From: an uncultured Prevotella sp.
GTDB lineage: Bacteria > Bacteroidota > Bacteroidia > Bacteroidales > Bacteroidaceae
NCBI GenBank assembly: GCA_900316015.1
Contig: ONBG01000005.1
Location: forward strand, 54,610 to 118,609
DNA: 64,000 nucleotides
Reading direction: 5' to 3'
Both the position numbers and the translations under genes were made by a program. Shown one piece after another: positions 34,281-42,721 of this stretch. The stretch's first letter is position 1, and the number at the start of each line of letters is the position of its first letter. The notes under the pieces were generated by a model. That model did not search any database, had not been told where the DNA came from, and saw nothing but the letters and a program-made list of their open reading frames with translations.

Positions 34281-35024
34281 TTAAAAGTTCAAACTGCATT
34301 GGAGCCCCACCGAACTCGACAGGAGGGGGTTCCGATAACTATCGTTGTGGATGACCGTTGGCTCCACCCGCAAGCTCAGGTTCTGGGAGATGTCAAACTC
34401 GGACAGGGATGCATCCACATAGGCATCGATGACGGACAGGGCATATACTCCCACCATAGCGAAGAAACTCAGGTCGCGCCATCTGCGGTACCTGTCCTTT
34501 CGGCTCTTGAAAATCGTCTTGTACCTCTCTTCATTCTCAGGAGTAATTGAATTTCCCAAGTGTAGGAACTGATTGTAGCTCTGCGTCTGAGGGTCGGAAT
34601 CCATGATATCCAAATATGCCTGTGCATAGTCATGGTACATCATGTTGTTCCATCGCATCGCATAGGCACATCCCACGAAGCCCCCGTAGATAATAGGCAG
34701 TTTCCAGTATTTCCGGTTGTAGATCTGTCCTGCGCCCGGCAAGACAATGGCCAGCCATAAGGCACGTTTCGCACTGGGCTTCCATGTGGCCCAGTCGCGT
34801 GGATGCTTCTTCCCAATTGTATCCGTGGCGTTGATCCATTTCAAGCTATCCTTGGAGGACAGGATCGCACTCGCCTTGATGGTATCCTCTTCCGTCTTTG
34901 CCGTATGGCCCGGCATGGTCACTTTCTCCCCGTTTTTCTTCTGGGCGAAAAGAACGGGCTGCGATGCCATCAGGATGCTGATCGTCAGGCAAAAGCGCAA
35001 TATGTTATGACTTGCTATGCTCAC
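34281..35024 (-). CDS. DUF5683-family membrane protein
   Basis: 247 aa, N-terminal signal (SILMASQPVLFAQ) then KRALWLAIVLPGAGQIYNRKYWKLPIIYGG, a hydrophobic hairpin typical of the family, and a second hydrophobic stretch (DLSFFAMVGVYALSVIDAYVDA). It starts 3 bp after parB ends. Role unknown; it is conserved between parB and the lytic transglycosylase in Bacteroidota. Confidence 0.85.
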   Translation of the reverse strand: MSIASHNILRFCLTISILMASQPVLFAQKKNGEKVTMPGHTAKTEEDTIKASAILSSKDSLKWINATDTIGKKHPRDWATWKPSAKRALWLAIVLPGAGQIYNRKYWKLPIIYGGFVGCAYAMRWNNMMYHDYAQAYLDIMDSDPQTQSYNQFLHLGNSITPENEERYKTIFKSRKDRYRRWRDLSFFAMVGVYALSVIDAYVDASLSEFDISQNLSLRVEPTVIHNDSYRNPLLSSSVGLQCSLNF

Positions 35025-35027
35025 GCT

Positions 35028-35921
35028 TTATTGCTCTTTCAATTTGTCAAAGACGTTCATGATGCGTTCCAGCTCCTCTTCATTTGCAAAAGGAATGCTG
35101 ATTTTCCCTTTCCCCTTCGGCGAGCAGGTCATCTGCACCTTCGTGTTCAGGAATGAAGACAGGCGTTGTTTGAGCACATTGAACTCTTCTGGCAATTGGC
35201 TCTTGGCAATGATCTTCTTCTTGCCGCTTTCTATATCCTCACCGTTCTTGAGGTGTTGCACCATCTCCTCTACCTTGCGCACGGAGTATCCGTTCTTTTG
35301 GATCTCCTTGAACAGCTTGATTTGCAAGGAAGGGCTGTCTAATGCTAACAAGGCACGGGCGTGCCCCATGTCGATATCCTTCTTTTGCAAGGCCATCTGC
35401 ACTTGTGCAGGCAGTTTCAATAACCGGAGGTAGTTGGCAATGGCTGTACGGCTTTTTCCTACGCGCTCAGAGACTTTTTCCTGTGTCATCCCTTCACTTT
35501 CCAACAAGTGCTCATAGGCAAGGGCAATCTCGATGGCATTCAAGTCTTCACGTTGGATATTCTCCACCAAAGCCATCTCCATGACGTTCTCGTCCTTGAT
35601 GGTCCTAATATAGGCTGGGATGGCCTTCAATCCAGCTATCTGTGAAGCCCTCCATCTTCGTTCGCCGGCGATGATCTGGAACTTGTTCTCTGCGATCTGT
35701 CGCAAGGTGATGGGCTGGATAATCCCAATCTCACGGATACTGTTCGCTAATTCTTGCAACGACTCGTCATCGAATTCCCGTCGGGGCTGGTTCGGATTCG
35801 CCTGGATTTGGTCGACAGGGATCTCGTTGATCGTGGAACTACCTTGCGTGCGAATGCCATCCGTCTCCAACAAAGCATCTAATCCCCTTCCTAAACTATT
35901 GAATTTCTTGTGTACTGCCAT
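35028..35921 (-). CDS. parB: Chromosome-partitioning protein ParB
   Basis: CTPase and centromere-binding partner of ParA. Contains GLDALLET, the CTP/arginine-rich box GERRWRASQIAG, VENIQREDLNAIE, and the helix-turn-helix EKVSERVGKSRTAIANYLRLLKLP; a C-terminal dimerisation domain follows. Length 297 aa is usual. It begins 2 bp after parA. Confidence 0.95.
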   Translation of the reverse strand: MAVHKKFNSLGRGLDALLETDGIRTQGSSTINEIPVDQIQANPNQPRREFDDESLQELANSIREIGIIQPITLRQIAENKFQIIAGERRWRASQIAGLKAIPAYIRTIKDENVMEMALVENIQREDLNAIEIALAYEHLLESEGMTQEKVSERVGKSRTAIANYLRLLKLPAQVQMALQKKDIDMGHARALLALDSPSLQIKLFKEIQKNGYSVRKVEEMVQHLKNGEDIESGKKKIIAKSQLPEEFNVLKQRLSSFLNTKVQMTCSPKGKGKISIPFANEEELERIMNVFDKLKEQ

Positions 35922-35923
35922 TG

Positions 35924-36688
35924 TTAACTGTTCTTGTTAATGATTTCTTTTGCCAACGCCAAGTGGTTCTTCGAGCCGGTAGAGTCTGCATCGTAGAGGA
36001 TGACTGGCAGTCCGTGGCTCGGGCTTTCACTGAGCTTGACATTCCGCTGGATGACGGTCTTGAAGACCAGTTCTTGGAAGTGGCGCTTTACCTCATCATA
36101 GATCTGGTTTGCCAAGCGCAGGCGACTGTCATACATGGTCAGCAGGAATCCTTCGATCTCCAGTTTCGGATTAAGCTTGCTCTTGATGATCTTGATCGTG
36201 TTCAGCAACTTGCTGATCCCTTCCAATGCAAAGTATTCGCATTGCACGGGGATAATCACGGAATCAGCTGCAGTCAGCGAGTTGACCGTGATCAGCCCTA
36301 AGGAGGGCGAGCAGTCTATCAGGATATAATCATATTCATCCCGAATGGGTTCTAACAGCTTGCTGATCACCCTTTCCCTGTTGTCAAGGTTCAGCATCTC
36401 AATCTCGGCACCTACCAGATCGATATGGCTGGGTATAATGTCTAAACCATCAATATCTGTGGTGTAAATGGCATCGCGGACATCGGCATGGTCGATAATG
36501 CACTCATACAGGGAACAATCCACTTCCTTGACATCAACCCCCAATCCACTGGATGCATTTGCCTGAGGATCGGCGTCGACGACTAATACGCTCTTCTCTA
36601 ATGTGGCAAGCGAAGCAGCAAGATTGATCGTTGTTGTCGTTTTGCCTACGCCACCCTTTTGATTCGCTAATGCGATAATTTTTCCCAT
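35924..36688 (-). CDS. parA: Chromosome-partitioning ATPase ParA/Soj
   Basis: Deviant Walker A ATPase (KGGVGKTTTTINLA, about residues 11-24), Walker B DYILIDCSPSLGLIT. The start at 36688 gives the standard MGKIIALANQKGG opening; the longer frame upstream has no homology and crosses the promoter. 254 aa. It lies directly upstream of parB. Confidence 0.96.
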   Translation of the reverse strand: MGKIIALANQKGGVGKTTTTINLAASLATLEKSVLVVDADPQANASSGLGVDVKEVDCSLYECIIDHADVRDAIYTTDIDGLDIIPSHIDLVGAEIEMLNLDNRERVISKLLEPIRDEYDYILIDCSPSLGLITVNSLTAADSVIIPVQCEYFALEGISKLLNTIKIIKSKLNPKLEIEGFLLTMYDSRLRLANQIYDEVKRHFQELVFKTVIQRNVKLSESPSHGLPVILYDADSTGSKNHLALAKEIINKNS

Positions 36689-36742
36689 ATCATTCGTCCT
36701 TTGAATGGATGGAACACTGTCCCATCTAATAAAATTAGATTG

Positions 36743-36750
36743 CAAAGTTA
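36743..36750 (-). promoter_or_regulatory. TAACTTTG -7 box for the parAB run
   Basis: A minus-strand TAACTTTG, 55 bp before the parA start. No TTG at the ideal distance. It faces a TACTTTTG box for surE (36792-36799), so the 132-bp gap holds divergent promoters. Confidence 0.45.
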
Positions 36751-36791
36751 CATATTTTATGCGAGAAATCAGATAATTAAAGGTTTTTTCG

Positions 36792-36799
36792 TACTTTTG
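36792..36799 (+). promoter_or_regulatory. TACTTTTG -7 box for surE
   Basis: Matches TAnnTTTG 21 bp before the surE ATG at 36821; no well-spaced TTG. Its position argues for the 36821 start. Confidence 0.45.
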
Positions 36800-36820
36800 C
36801 AAAGAAAAATAGTACTAATT

Positions 36821-37591
36821 ATGATTCGGAAAAGACCTTTGATCTTGATTTCCAATGATGATGGCTATCATGCTCCGGGAATCAAAAAGCTTGTAGATAT
36901 CGTTAAGGACATGGCGGATGTGCTGGTTTGCGCACCGGAGTCAGCACGCTCTGGCTTTTCTTGCGCTTTTTCTGCTACGACCCCGCTTCGACTGAAATTG
37001 AGGCATAATATGGGAGAGACTGTCGTTTGGTCGTGCAATGGCACACCGGTCGACTGCGTAAAGTTGGCTTTGGACCAGTTTTGTAAGGAGCGTCGGCCTG
37101 ACCTGATCTTAGGAGGCATCAATCATGGGGATAATTCTTCGGTGAACAATCATTATTCCGGGACCATGGGCGTGGCAATGGAGGGTTGCATGAAATATAT
37201 TCCTTCTGTCGCGTTCTCCAGTTGTGACTATAGCGAAGATGCGAACCTGGAGCCGCTTAGACCCTACATTCGCAATATCGTGGACAGGGTCTTAGAGGAA
37301 GGACTTCCCAAGGGGGTCTGCCTGAACGTGAATTTCCCTGCGGGTGATCATTTCCAAGGGGTGAAGATTTGCCGTATGACCTTCGGGTCGTGGGTGAACG
37401 AAGTCGTGAAGGAGCGCCATCCTCGGGGATACGATTACTTTTGGATGGTTGGGCATTATCGGAATGATGAGCCGAATGCCGAGGATACGGATCAGTGGGC
37501 TTTGACACATCGGTATGTTGCGGTGACACCTACCCTGATGGATGTAACGGCTTATCAGGTGATGGATGATCTCAAAAACTGGAATCTATGA
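36821..37591 (+). CDS. surE: 5'/3'-nucleotidase SurE
   Basis: Metal-dependent phosphatase of nucleoside monophosphates. The opening LILISNDDGYHAPGI has the metal-binding Asp-13/Asp-14 pair, and GINHGDNSSVNNHYSGTMG carries the metal-binding Asn loop. 256 aa. Its stop overlaps the lpxB start (ATGA). Confidence 0.95.
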   Translation: MIRKRPLILISNDDGYHAPGIKKLVDIVKDMADVLVCAPESARSGFSCAFSATTPLRLKLRHNMGETVVWSCNGTPVDCVKLALDQFCKERRPDLILGGINHGDNSSVNNHYSGTMGVAMEGCMKYIPSVAFSSCDYSEDANLEPLRPYIRNIVDRVLEEGLPKGVCLNVNFPAGDHFQGVKICRMTFGSWVNEVVKERHPRGYDYFWMVGHYRNDEPNAEDTDQWALTHRYVAVTPTLMDVTAYQVMDDLKNWNL

Positions 37592-38754
37592 GGTATTACT
37601 TGATCGTGGGTGAGGCCAGTGGGGATTTGCATGCCTCGCATCTGATGGCTTCATTGAAGAAAAAGGATGCGGCGGCTGATTTCCGCTTTTTCGGCGGCGA
37701 CTTGATGAAAGCGGTGGGAGGAACTTGTGTCAAGCATTACAAGGAGATGGCGTACATGGGATTCGTGCCTGTCCTCCTCCATTTGCGTACGATATTCCGG
37801 AATATGGCATTATGCAAGCAGGATATTTTAGCGTGGCACCCGGATGTCGTCATTCTTGTTGACTATCCTGGTTTCAACCTTGATATCGCCCATTTCGTGC
37901 ATAGCAAGACGCAAATCCCTGTCTATTATTACATTTCGCCTAAGATTTGGGCGTGGAAGGAATGGAGGATCAAGAATATCAAACGGGATGTGGACGAGAT
38001 GTTCTCCATCCTGCCTTTCGAAATACCGTTCTATGAGAGGAAGCATCATTATCCCATCCATTACGTGGGGAACCCAACGGCAGATGAGGTGCGACAGTTC
38101 CGTTCTGGCTATCACGAGACGAAGGAGTCGTTCTGCCGTGCATGTGGGCTCGATGACCGACCCCTTATTGCCTTGTTGGCGGGGAGTAGGGAGCAGGAGA
38201 TCAAGGATAACCTTCCGGCCATGCTTAAGGCGACTCGGAACCTGAAGGATTATCAGGTGGTCGTAGCCGGTGCTCCCTCTATTGAGGATGGCTATTACCG
38301 AAAGTTCTTACAAGGTTTTTCGGTCAAGGTCGTCAGGAACCAAACCTATCCCTTGCTTTCTCATGCTACTGCTGCGTTGGTTACCAGCGGTACTGCGACC
38401 TTGGAGACAGCCCTGTTTGGCGTTCCGCAAGTGGTATGCTATGAGACACCTGTCCCGCATCTCATCCGGTTTGCCTTCAATCATATCATCCGATGCAAAT
38501 ATATATCCCTGGTCAACCTCATCGCTGACGAGGAAATCGTGCCCGAGCTCCTTGCCGACCGGTTTACCGTAGGGAATATCCAACAGGAATTGGAACGCAT
38601 CCTTCCCGGTAGGGAAGGGCGCACGCGCATGAAGGCAGCTTATCAAACAGTTTGCCAGAAATTAGGTGATGCGGTCGCGCCTGACAATGCTGCCACCCTC
38701 ATCATTGATCTTTTGAACCGTAAGGCTCAGGCCAGGAACAGTTGCAGGGAGTAG
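37588..38754 (+). CDS. lpxB: Lipid A disaccharide synthase LpxB
   Basis: GT19 enzyme joining UDP-2,3-diacylglucosamine and lipid X. Features: MRYYLIVGEASGDLHASHLM, FFGGDLMKAVGG, ISPKIWAWKEWRIKNIKR, LLAGSREQEIKDNLP and TSGTATLETALFGVPQVVCYE. 388 aa. Overlaps surE by 4 bp; its 3' end overlaps the convergent cdsA by 28 bp. Confidence 0.96.
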   Translation: MRYYLIVGEASGDLHASHLMASLKKKDAAADFRFFGGDLMKAVGGTCVKHYKEMAYMGFVPVLLHLRTIFRNMALCKQDILAWHPDVVILVDYPGFNLDIAHFVHSKTQIPVYYYISPKIWAWKEWRIKNIKRDVDEMFSILPFEIPFYERKHHYPIHYVGNPTADEVRQFRSGYHETKESFCRACGLDDRPLIALLAGSREQEIKDNLPAMLKATRNLKDYQVVVAGAPSIEDGYYRKFLQGFSVKVVRNQTYPLLSHATAALVTSGTATLETALFGVPQVVCYETPVPHLIRFAFNHIIRCKYISLVNLIADEEIVPELLADRFTVGNIQQELERILPGREGRTRMKAAYQTVCQKLGDAVAPDNAATLIIDLLNRKAQARNSCRE

Positions 38755-39593
38755 ATATAGATCACCGCAGCCGGGATTGCCAAGAGGGATGAATCGAACC
38801 GGTCGAGCATTCCTCCATGGCCAGGCAGGATATGCCCGCTGTCCTTGATGCCAAATGTCCGTTTCATTAAGCTCTCTACCAAGTCGCCCCATGTGCCAAA
38901 GACGACTACCACCAAGCCTAAGCCTATCCATTGCAAGATGCTTAGGCCAGATATGTTGTCTCCTTGGTTCTGGAAGTATCCGATCAAGCCAGATACGATC
39001 AGTACGATGATGCCCCCACCAATGCTGCCTTCCCAGGTTTTCCCGGGACTGATCCTTGGAAAGAGCTTGTGCTTCCCAAACAAGGAACCACTACAGTAGG
39101 CACCTGTATCGTTGATCCAAAGCAAGATAAACACGCACATCGGGAGGATATAAGAGTAGTGGATTCCTGCTGCATCCTCGCGGAAAGCCAAGACATTGAT
39201 CATGGAGAGCGGAAGTGCTATATACAATTGCGAAAGGCATGTATATGCCATGTCGTTCACTGCATTCGCGGTCTTCATGTATAGCTCGCTGATCAGCAAG
39301 TAGACGATGGTCAAGACATAGGGTAGGAAGACACCATTTGACTGTATCAACCCACAGTTCTTGCCGGCAATGGCAAAGAAGAAATAGACTCCTGCAACGG
39401 TCGTGATCAACCGGTTGACGGTAACCTCGGGCACTTGGTTCGCCAATCCCGTATATTCCCAGATCGTCATGCCCGTGATGATGGCAAACAAGATCATCAT
39501 CGTCTCTGCCCGCAGGAAGCAGGCAATCATCACAACGACGAACAGCGCGCCGGTAATGGCTCTGATCACTAAATTTTTCCCTTTATCACTCAT
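38727..39593 (-). CDS. cdsA: Phosphatidate cytidylyltransferase CdsA
   Basis: Polytopic membrane enzyme making CDP-diacylglycerol. The CTP-transferase signature is present near the C-terminus (WGDLVESLMKRTFGIKDSG, then PGHGGMLDRFDS), with PGKTWEGSIGG before it. 288 aa with about eight hydrophobic segments. It lies 54 bp after ftsH on the same strand. Confidence 0.95.
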   Translation of the reverse strand: MSDKGKNLVIRAITGALFVVVMIACFLRAETMMILFAIITGMTIWEYTGLANQVPEVTVNRLITTVAGVYFFFAIAGKNCGLIQSNGVFLPYVLTIVYLLISELYMKTANAVNDMAYTCLSQLYIALPLSMINVLAFREDAAGIHYSYILPMCVFILLWINDTGAYCSGSLFGKHKLFPRISPGKTWEGSIGGGIIVLIVSGLIGYFQNQGDNISGLSILQWIGLGLVVVVFGTWGDLVESLMKRTFGIKDSGHILPGHGGMLDRFDSSLLAIPAAVIYIYSLQLFLA

Positions 39594-39647
39594 GATGCCT
39601 TTCCTTATTTTTGTCGGTCTCCTTTTGTCGCTGATGGTGCCGGATTG

Positions 39648-41708
39648 CTATTCTTTCGCACCATCTTCTTGGGAATCGGAGTTGTCGTCCTTGTTTTCAA
39701 GACCCTTCTTTTTCTGATATTCTGCCTCAGCTTGTTTTACCTCGTCAGGCATATCCTCAATCTTGGGCTGCTCATCTTCCATGATCTCTTGTGAGCGACT
39801 GATCCAAGGGCGTTTCCCAAAGATCTTCTCTACGTCCTCAGCCATGATCACTTCTTTCTGGATCAACAGCTCTGCCAGTTCGTTATGCCCTTTCTGGTGT
39901 TCCAAGAGGATCTTCTTCGCGCGGTCGTACTGTTCGTTGATCATCTTGAGAACTTCCTCGTCCATGATGTGCGCTGTGGTTTCGGAATAAGGGCGTTGGA
40001 ATTGGTATTCCTGGTTATTATAATAGCAGATGTTCGGCAGTCGGTCGCTCATGCCGGCGAATGCGATCATGCCATACGCGCTTTTCGTGGCGCGCTCCAG
40101 GTCGTTCATGGCACCCGTGGAGATATGCCCAGTAAACAACTCCTCTGCGGCACGTCCTCCGAGCAGGGAGCACATCTCGTCCAGCATTTCTTCCTTCGTG
40201 CTGATCTGCCGTTCCTCAGGGAGATACCAGGCTGCCCCTAAGGCACGCCCACGTGGAACGATACTTACCTTCACCAACGGGTTGGCATACTGGCAGAACC
40301 AAGAGATGGTGGCATGGCCAGCCTCATGGAGGGCGATGGTGCGTTTCTCTGCGGCAGTCATCACCTTGGTCTTCTTTTCAAGGCCACCGATGATACGGTC
40401 GACGGCATCCAAGAAGTCTTGCCTGTTCACAGCTTTCTTGTTATGGCGGGCTGCGATCAGGGCAGCCTCATTGCATACGTTGGCTATATCCGCCCCAGAG
40501 AATCCTGGTGTCTGGCGCGCCAAGAGGTCGATATCTACGGAATCGTCAATCTTCACAGGTTTCAGATGGACTTGGAAGATAGCTTTCCGCTCATTGAGGT
40601 CAGGCAGGTCGACGTTGATCTGTCTGTCGAAACGCCCGGCGCGGAGCAAGGCCTTGTCTAACATGTCCACGCGGTTTGTGGCTGCTAAGATGATCACGCC
40701 GCTGTTGGTGCCAAAGCCATCCATCTCGGTGAGCAAGGCATTCAGGGTGTTCTCGCGCTCATCGTTGCCGCCCATTGCCGGGTTCTTGCTCCTGGCACGG
40801 CCAATGGCATCAATCTCGTCGATGAAGATGATGCTTGGAGCCTTTTCCTTTGCCCGTTGGAAGGTGTCCCTGACGCGGCTTGCGCCTACGCCGACAAACA
40901 TCTCCACGAAGTCGGAGCCGCTCATGGAGAAGAAGGGTACACCAGCTTCTCCAGCCACAGCCTTGGCCAACAGGGTCTTACCCGTACCCGGAGGTCCTAC
41001 GAGCAGGGCACCCTTTGGGATCTTTCCACCTAAGTCCGTGTATTTCTTCGGGTTCTTCAGGAAGTCGACGATCTCCTTGATTTCCTGCTTGGCACCTTCT
41101 TGTCCTGCGACGTCCTTGAAGGTAACGCCGACCTCATTGCCTTTTTCGTACATCTTGGCTTTGCTCTTTCCCACGCTGAAGACGCCCCCGCCACCGGAGT
41201 TGGCACCCCATCGGCGGAAGATCAGTATCCAGAGTACGACCAAGAGCAGGTACGGGGCTAAGCCAATGAGGATATTCATCACCGTATTTTCTGACTTGTT
41301 GTCATAGCTGAAGTCCGTGATCTTGCCCGCTTTCAATTCGGCAGATAGATATTTCTCTACTTCATCTACCGATCCAAACTCCACGTTGAGGTAAGGAGCC
41401 GTGCCTACTTGCTGGGCAGACATGTTGAACACGTCGCGGATGTATTTGGGTTTGACATACATCTTCAGCGAGCTTTCGTTCTTGTTGATGATCACGTTCT
41501 GCGCATACCCTTTTGCCACGAATGTCTTGAATTTCGTATAGGTGACATCCTTGCTGTAACCTGCCGAGGTGCCCAAGGCGTTTCCTCCGCCGGAAATGAA
41601 CAGGATGAGGAGGGTGACAATCGACAAGATGTAGACCCAGTTCATGTTGAACTTAGGCATTTTCGGTTGCTTGTTGTTGTCGGGATTATGGTAATTCTTA
41701 TTGTCCAT
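39648..41708 (-). CDS. ftsH: ATP-dependent zinc metalloprotease FtsH
   Basis: Membrane-anchored AAA+ protease. Two N-terminal membrane segments (about 25-42 and 148-165), Walker A GPPGTGKTLLAKA, Walker B IIFIDEIDAIG, second region of homology and the zinc site HEAGH. 686 aa with an acidic C-terminal tail (KKGLENKDDNSDSQED). It begins 14 bp after rsfS. Confidence 0.97.
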   Translation of the reverse strand: MDNKNYHNPDNNKQPKMPKFNMNWVYILSIVTLLILFISGGGNALGTSAGYSKDVTYTKFKTFVAKGYAQNVIINKNESSLKMYVKPKYIRDVFNMSAQQVGTAPYLNVEFGSVDEVEKYLSAELKAGKITDFSYDNKSENTVMNILIGLAPYLLLVVLWILIFRRWGANSGGGGVFSVGKSKAKMYEKGNEVGVTFKDVAGQEGAKQEIKEIVDFLKNPKKYTDLGGKIPKGALLVGPPGTGKTLLAKAVAGEAGVPFFSMSGSDFVEMFVGVGASRVRDTFQRAKEKAPSIIFIDEIDAIGRARSKNPAMGGNDERENTLNALLTEMDGFGTNSGVIILAATNRVDMLDKALLRAGRFDRQINVDLPDLNERKAIFQVHLKPVKIDDSVDIDLLARQTPGFSGADIANVCNEAALIAARHNKKAVNRQDFLDAVDRIIGGLEKKTKVMTAAEKRTIALHEAGHATISWFCQYANPLVKVSIVPRGRALGAAWYLPEERQISTKEEMLDEMCSLLGGRAAEELFTGHISTGAMNDLERATKSAYGMIAFAGMSDRLPNICYYNNQEYQFQRPYSETTAHIMDEEVLKMINEQYDRAKKILLEHQKGHNELAELLIQKEVIMAEDVEKIFGKRPWISRSQEIMEDEQPKIEDMPDEVKQAEAEYQKKKGLENKDDNSDSQEDGAKE

Positions 41709-41722
41709 GATCGTTGTTTTGC

Positions 41723-42082
41723 TTAATTTTCATCTGGAATGCGAGTGAGCTTGGCGTCTTCCCACAGATTCTCTAAGTCGTAGAAGGCACGGGTGTCCGG
41801 CAGGAAAATGTGCACCAAGACATCACTATAGTCCATGGCTACCCATTGGTCGGCTCCCAGTCCTATAACATGAGTGGGCTTCTCGCCTGCATGCTCTCTT
41901 ACATAATCGTTGACGGATTCCGATATCGCCTCTACCTGTGTGGGGGAATTACCCTGACAGATGACAAAGTAATTGGCGATGGAACCATCGATATTACTTA
42001 AATCGGCAATTACTATGCCATTTCCTTTCTTCTCTTGAATTCCTTTGGTTATAGTTTGTACCAGTTGCTCTGTATTAACCAT
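41723..42082 (-). CDS. rsfS: Ribosomal silencing factor RsfS
   Basis: Binds L14 on the 50S subunit and blocks subunit joining. 119 aa, with IVIADLSNIDGSIANYFVICQGNSPTQV in the N-half and GLGADQWVAMDYSDVLVHIF in the C-half, both diagnostic. First gene of the rsfS-ftsH-cdsA run. Confidence 0.95.
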   Translation of the reverse strand: MVNTEQLVQTITKGIQEKKGNGIVIADLSNIDGSIANYFVICQGNSPTQVEAISESVNDYVREHAGEKPTHVIGLGADQWVAMDYSDVLVHIFLPDTRAFYDLENLWEDAKLTRIPDEN

Positions 42083-42110
42083 TTACAATTTACATTATTA
42101 TATGAGTTTA

Positions 42111-42118
42111 CAAAGTTA
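42111..42118 (-). promoter_or_regulatory. TAACTTTG -7 box for rsfS-ftsH-cdsA
   Basis: Minus-strand TAACTTTG, 28 bp before the rsfS start; the nearest TTG is 23 bp further, longer than usual. Confidence 0.4.
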
Positions 42119-42312
42119 CAGTGAAATATTGGAATTCCCATCAAATCAGTTCCATATTTGCAGTTTTTTATGATTTTCTTGCGATCAACAGGGTGGGATG
42201 GAGGGACTGGATATCTGACAGAATGGTCACTGTCAGGGGGCCCGAATCGGCATGATTTGACAGAATGTCATGCAGATTTATGCTTTTTAACAAAAAAAAT
42301 CTCGAAAAATGC

Positions 42313-42341
42313 TTGTAGTTCCAAAAAAAGCAGTACCTTTG
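42313..42341 (+). promoter_or_regulatory. Promoter for tRNA-Gln
   Basis: TTG at 42313-42315, 18-bp spacer, TACCTTTG at 42334-42341, 31 bp before the tRNA. Confidence 0.6.
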
Positions 42342-42372
42342 CAACCGCAATTCAGAGATGAATGCTGTACTT

Positions 42373-42443
42373 TGGGATATGGTGTAATGGTAACACTACA
42401 GATTCTGGTCCTGTCATTCCTGGTTCGAATCCGGGTATCCCAA
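42373..42443 (+). tRNA. tRNA-Gln (CUG anticodon)
   Basis: A full cloverleaf can be drawn: acceptor tgggata/tatccca (7 bp), D-arm with gtaatggtaac, anticodon arm acaga-ttctggt-cctgt with CTG at the anticodon position, and T-arm cctgg-ttcgaat-ccggg. The 31-39 pair at the top of the anticodon stem is A-C, a mismatch. CCA is not encoded (discriminator A, then ct). A terminator follows. Confidence 0.93.
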
Positions 42444-42455
42444 CTCATAGGTTTG

Positions 42456-42490
42456 CTAGATAGCTTCTACGGAAGTTATCTAGTTTTTTT
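42456..42490 (+). terminator. Intrinsic terminator after tRNA-Gln
   Basis: An 11-bp stem (ctagatagctt with aagttatctag, one G-U) and a 6-nt loop followed by seven T residues, 12 nt after the tRNA. Confidence 0.85.
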
Positions 42491-42537
42491 ATGCCCACCA
42501 TTTGTCATGGATAGCTGGAAAGAGAGCGGATTGTAAA

Positions 42538-42625
42538 AGATGGTCTTTCGCATGGCGATAGATGACCTTTCACGCGGCGATAGATGGTCTTTTACGTGGC
42601 AGGAGATGACCCATTGCAAAGTAGG
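42538..42625. repeat. 22-bp tandem repeat array, copy B (three full units and a decayed fourth)
   Basis: Units start at 42538, 42560, 42582 and 42604, each opening AGATG(A/G)(C/T)C and carrying TTTCGC, TTTCAC or TTTTAC at the core; the fourth is degenerate. Same 22-bp period and same unit as the array at 15204. No coding frame explains it. Confidence 0.75.
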
Positions 42626-42664
42626 TAGGATGATGGCAAGGAAGGGGAACCTGGCGATGAAGAC

Positions 42665-42697
42665 AAAAAAAGGAAGGGAACACTTGGCCCCCTTCCC
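42665..42697 (-). terminator. Intrinsic terminator of the DUF349 gene
   Basis: On the minus strand, a GGAAGGG/CCCTTCC-type 7-bp stem with an 11-nt loop followed by seven T residues, 25 nt after the stop codon. Confidence 0.8.
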
Positions 42698-42721
42698 ATT
42701 ATAGTTCTTAAAAGATGAGAA

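Noticed and set aside
37292-37529. Minus-strand frames inside surE
   Set aside because: No start context or family similarity; surE covers the region.
40245-40262. parS site near parAB
   Set aside because: A CACGTGGAAC half-match lies inside ftsH, but the left half of the palindrome does not match.
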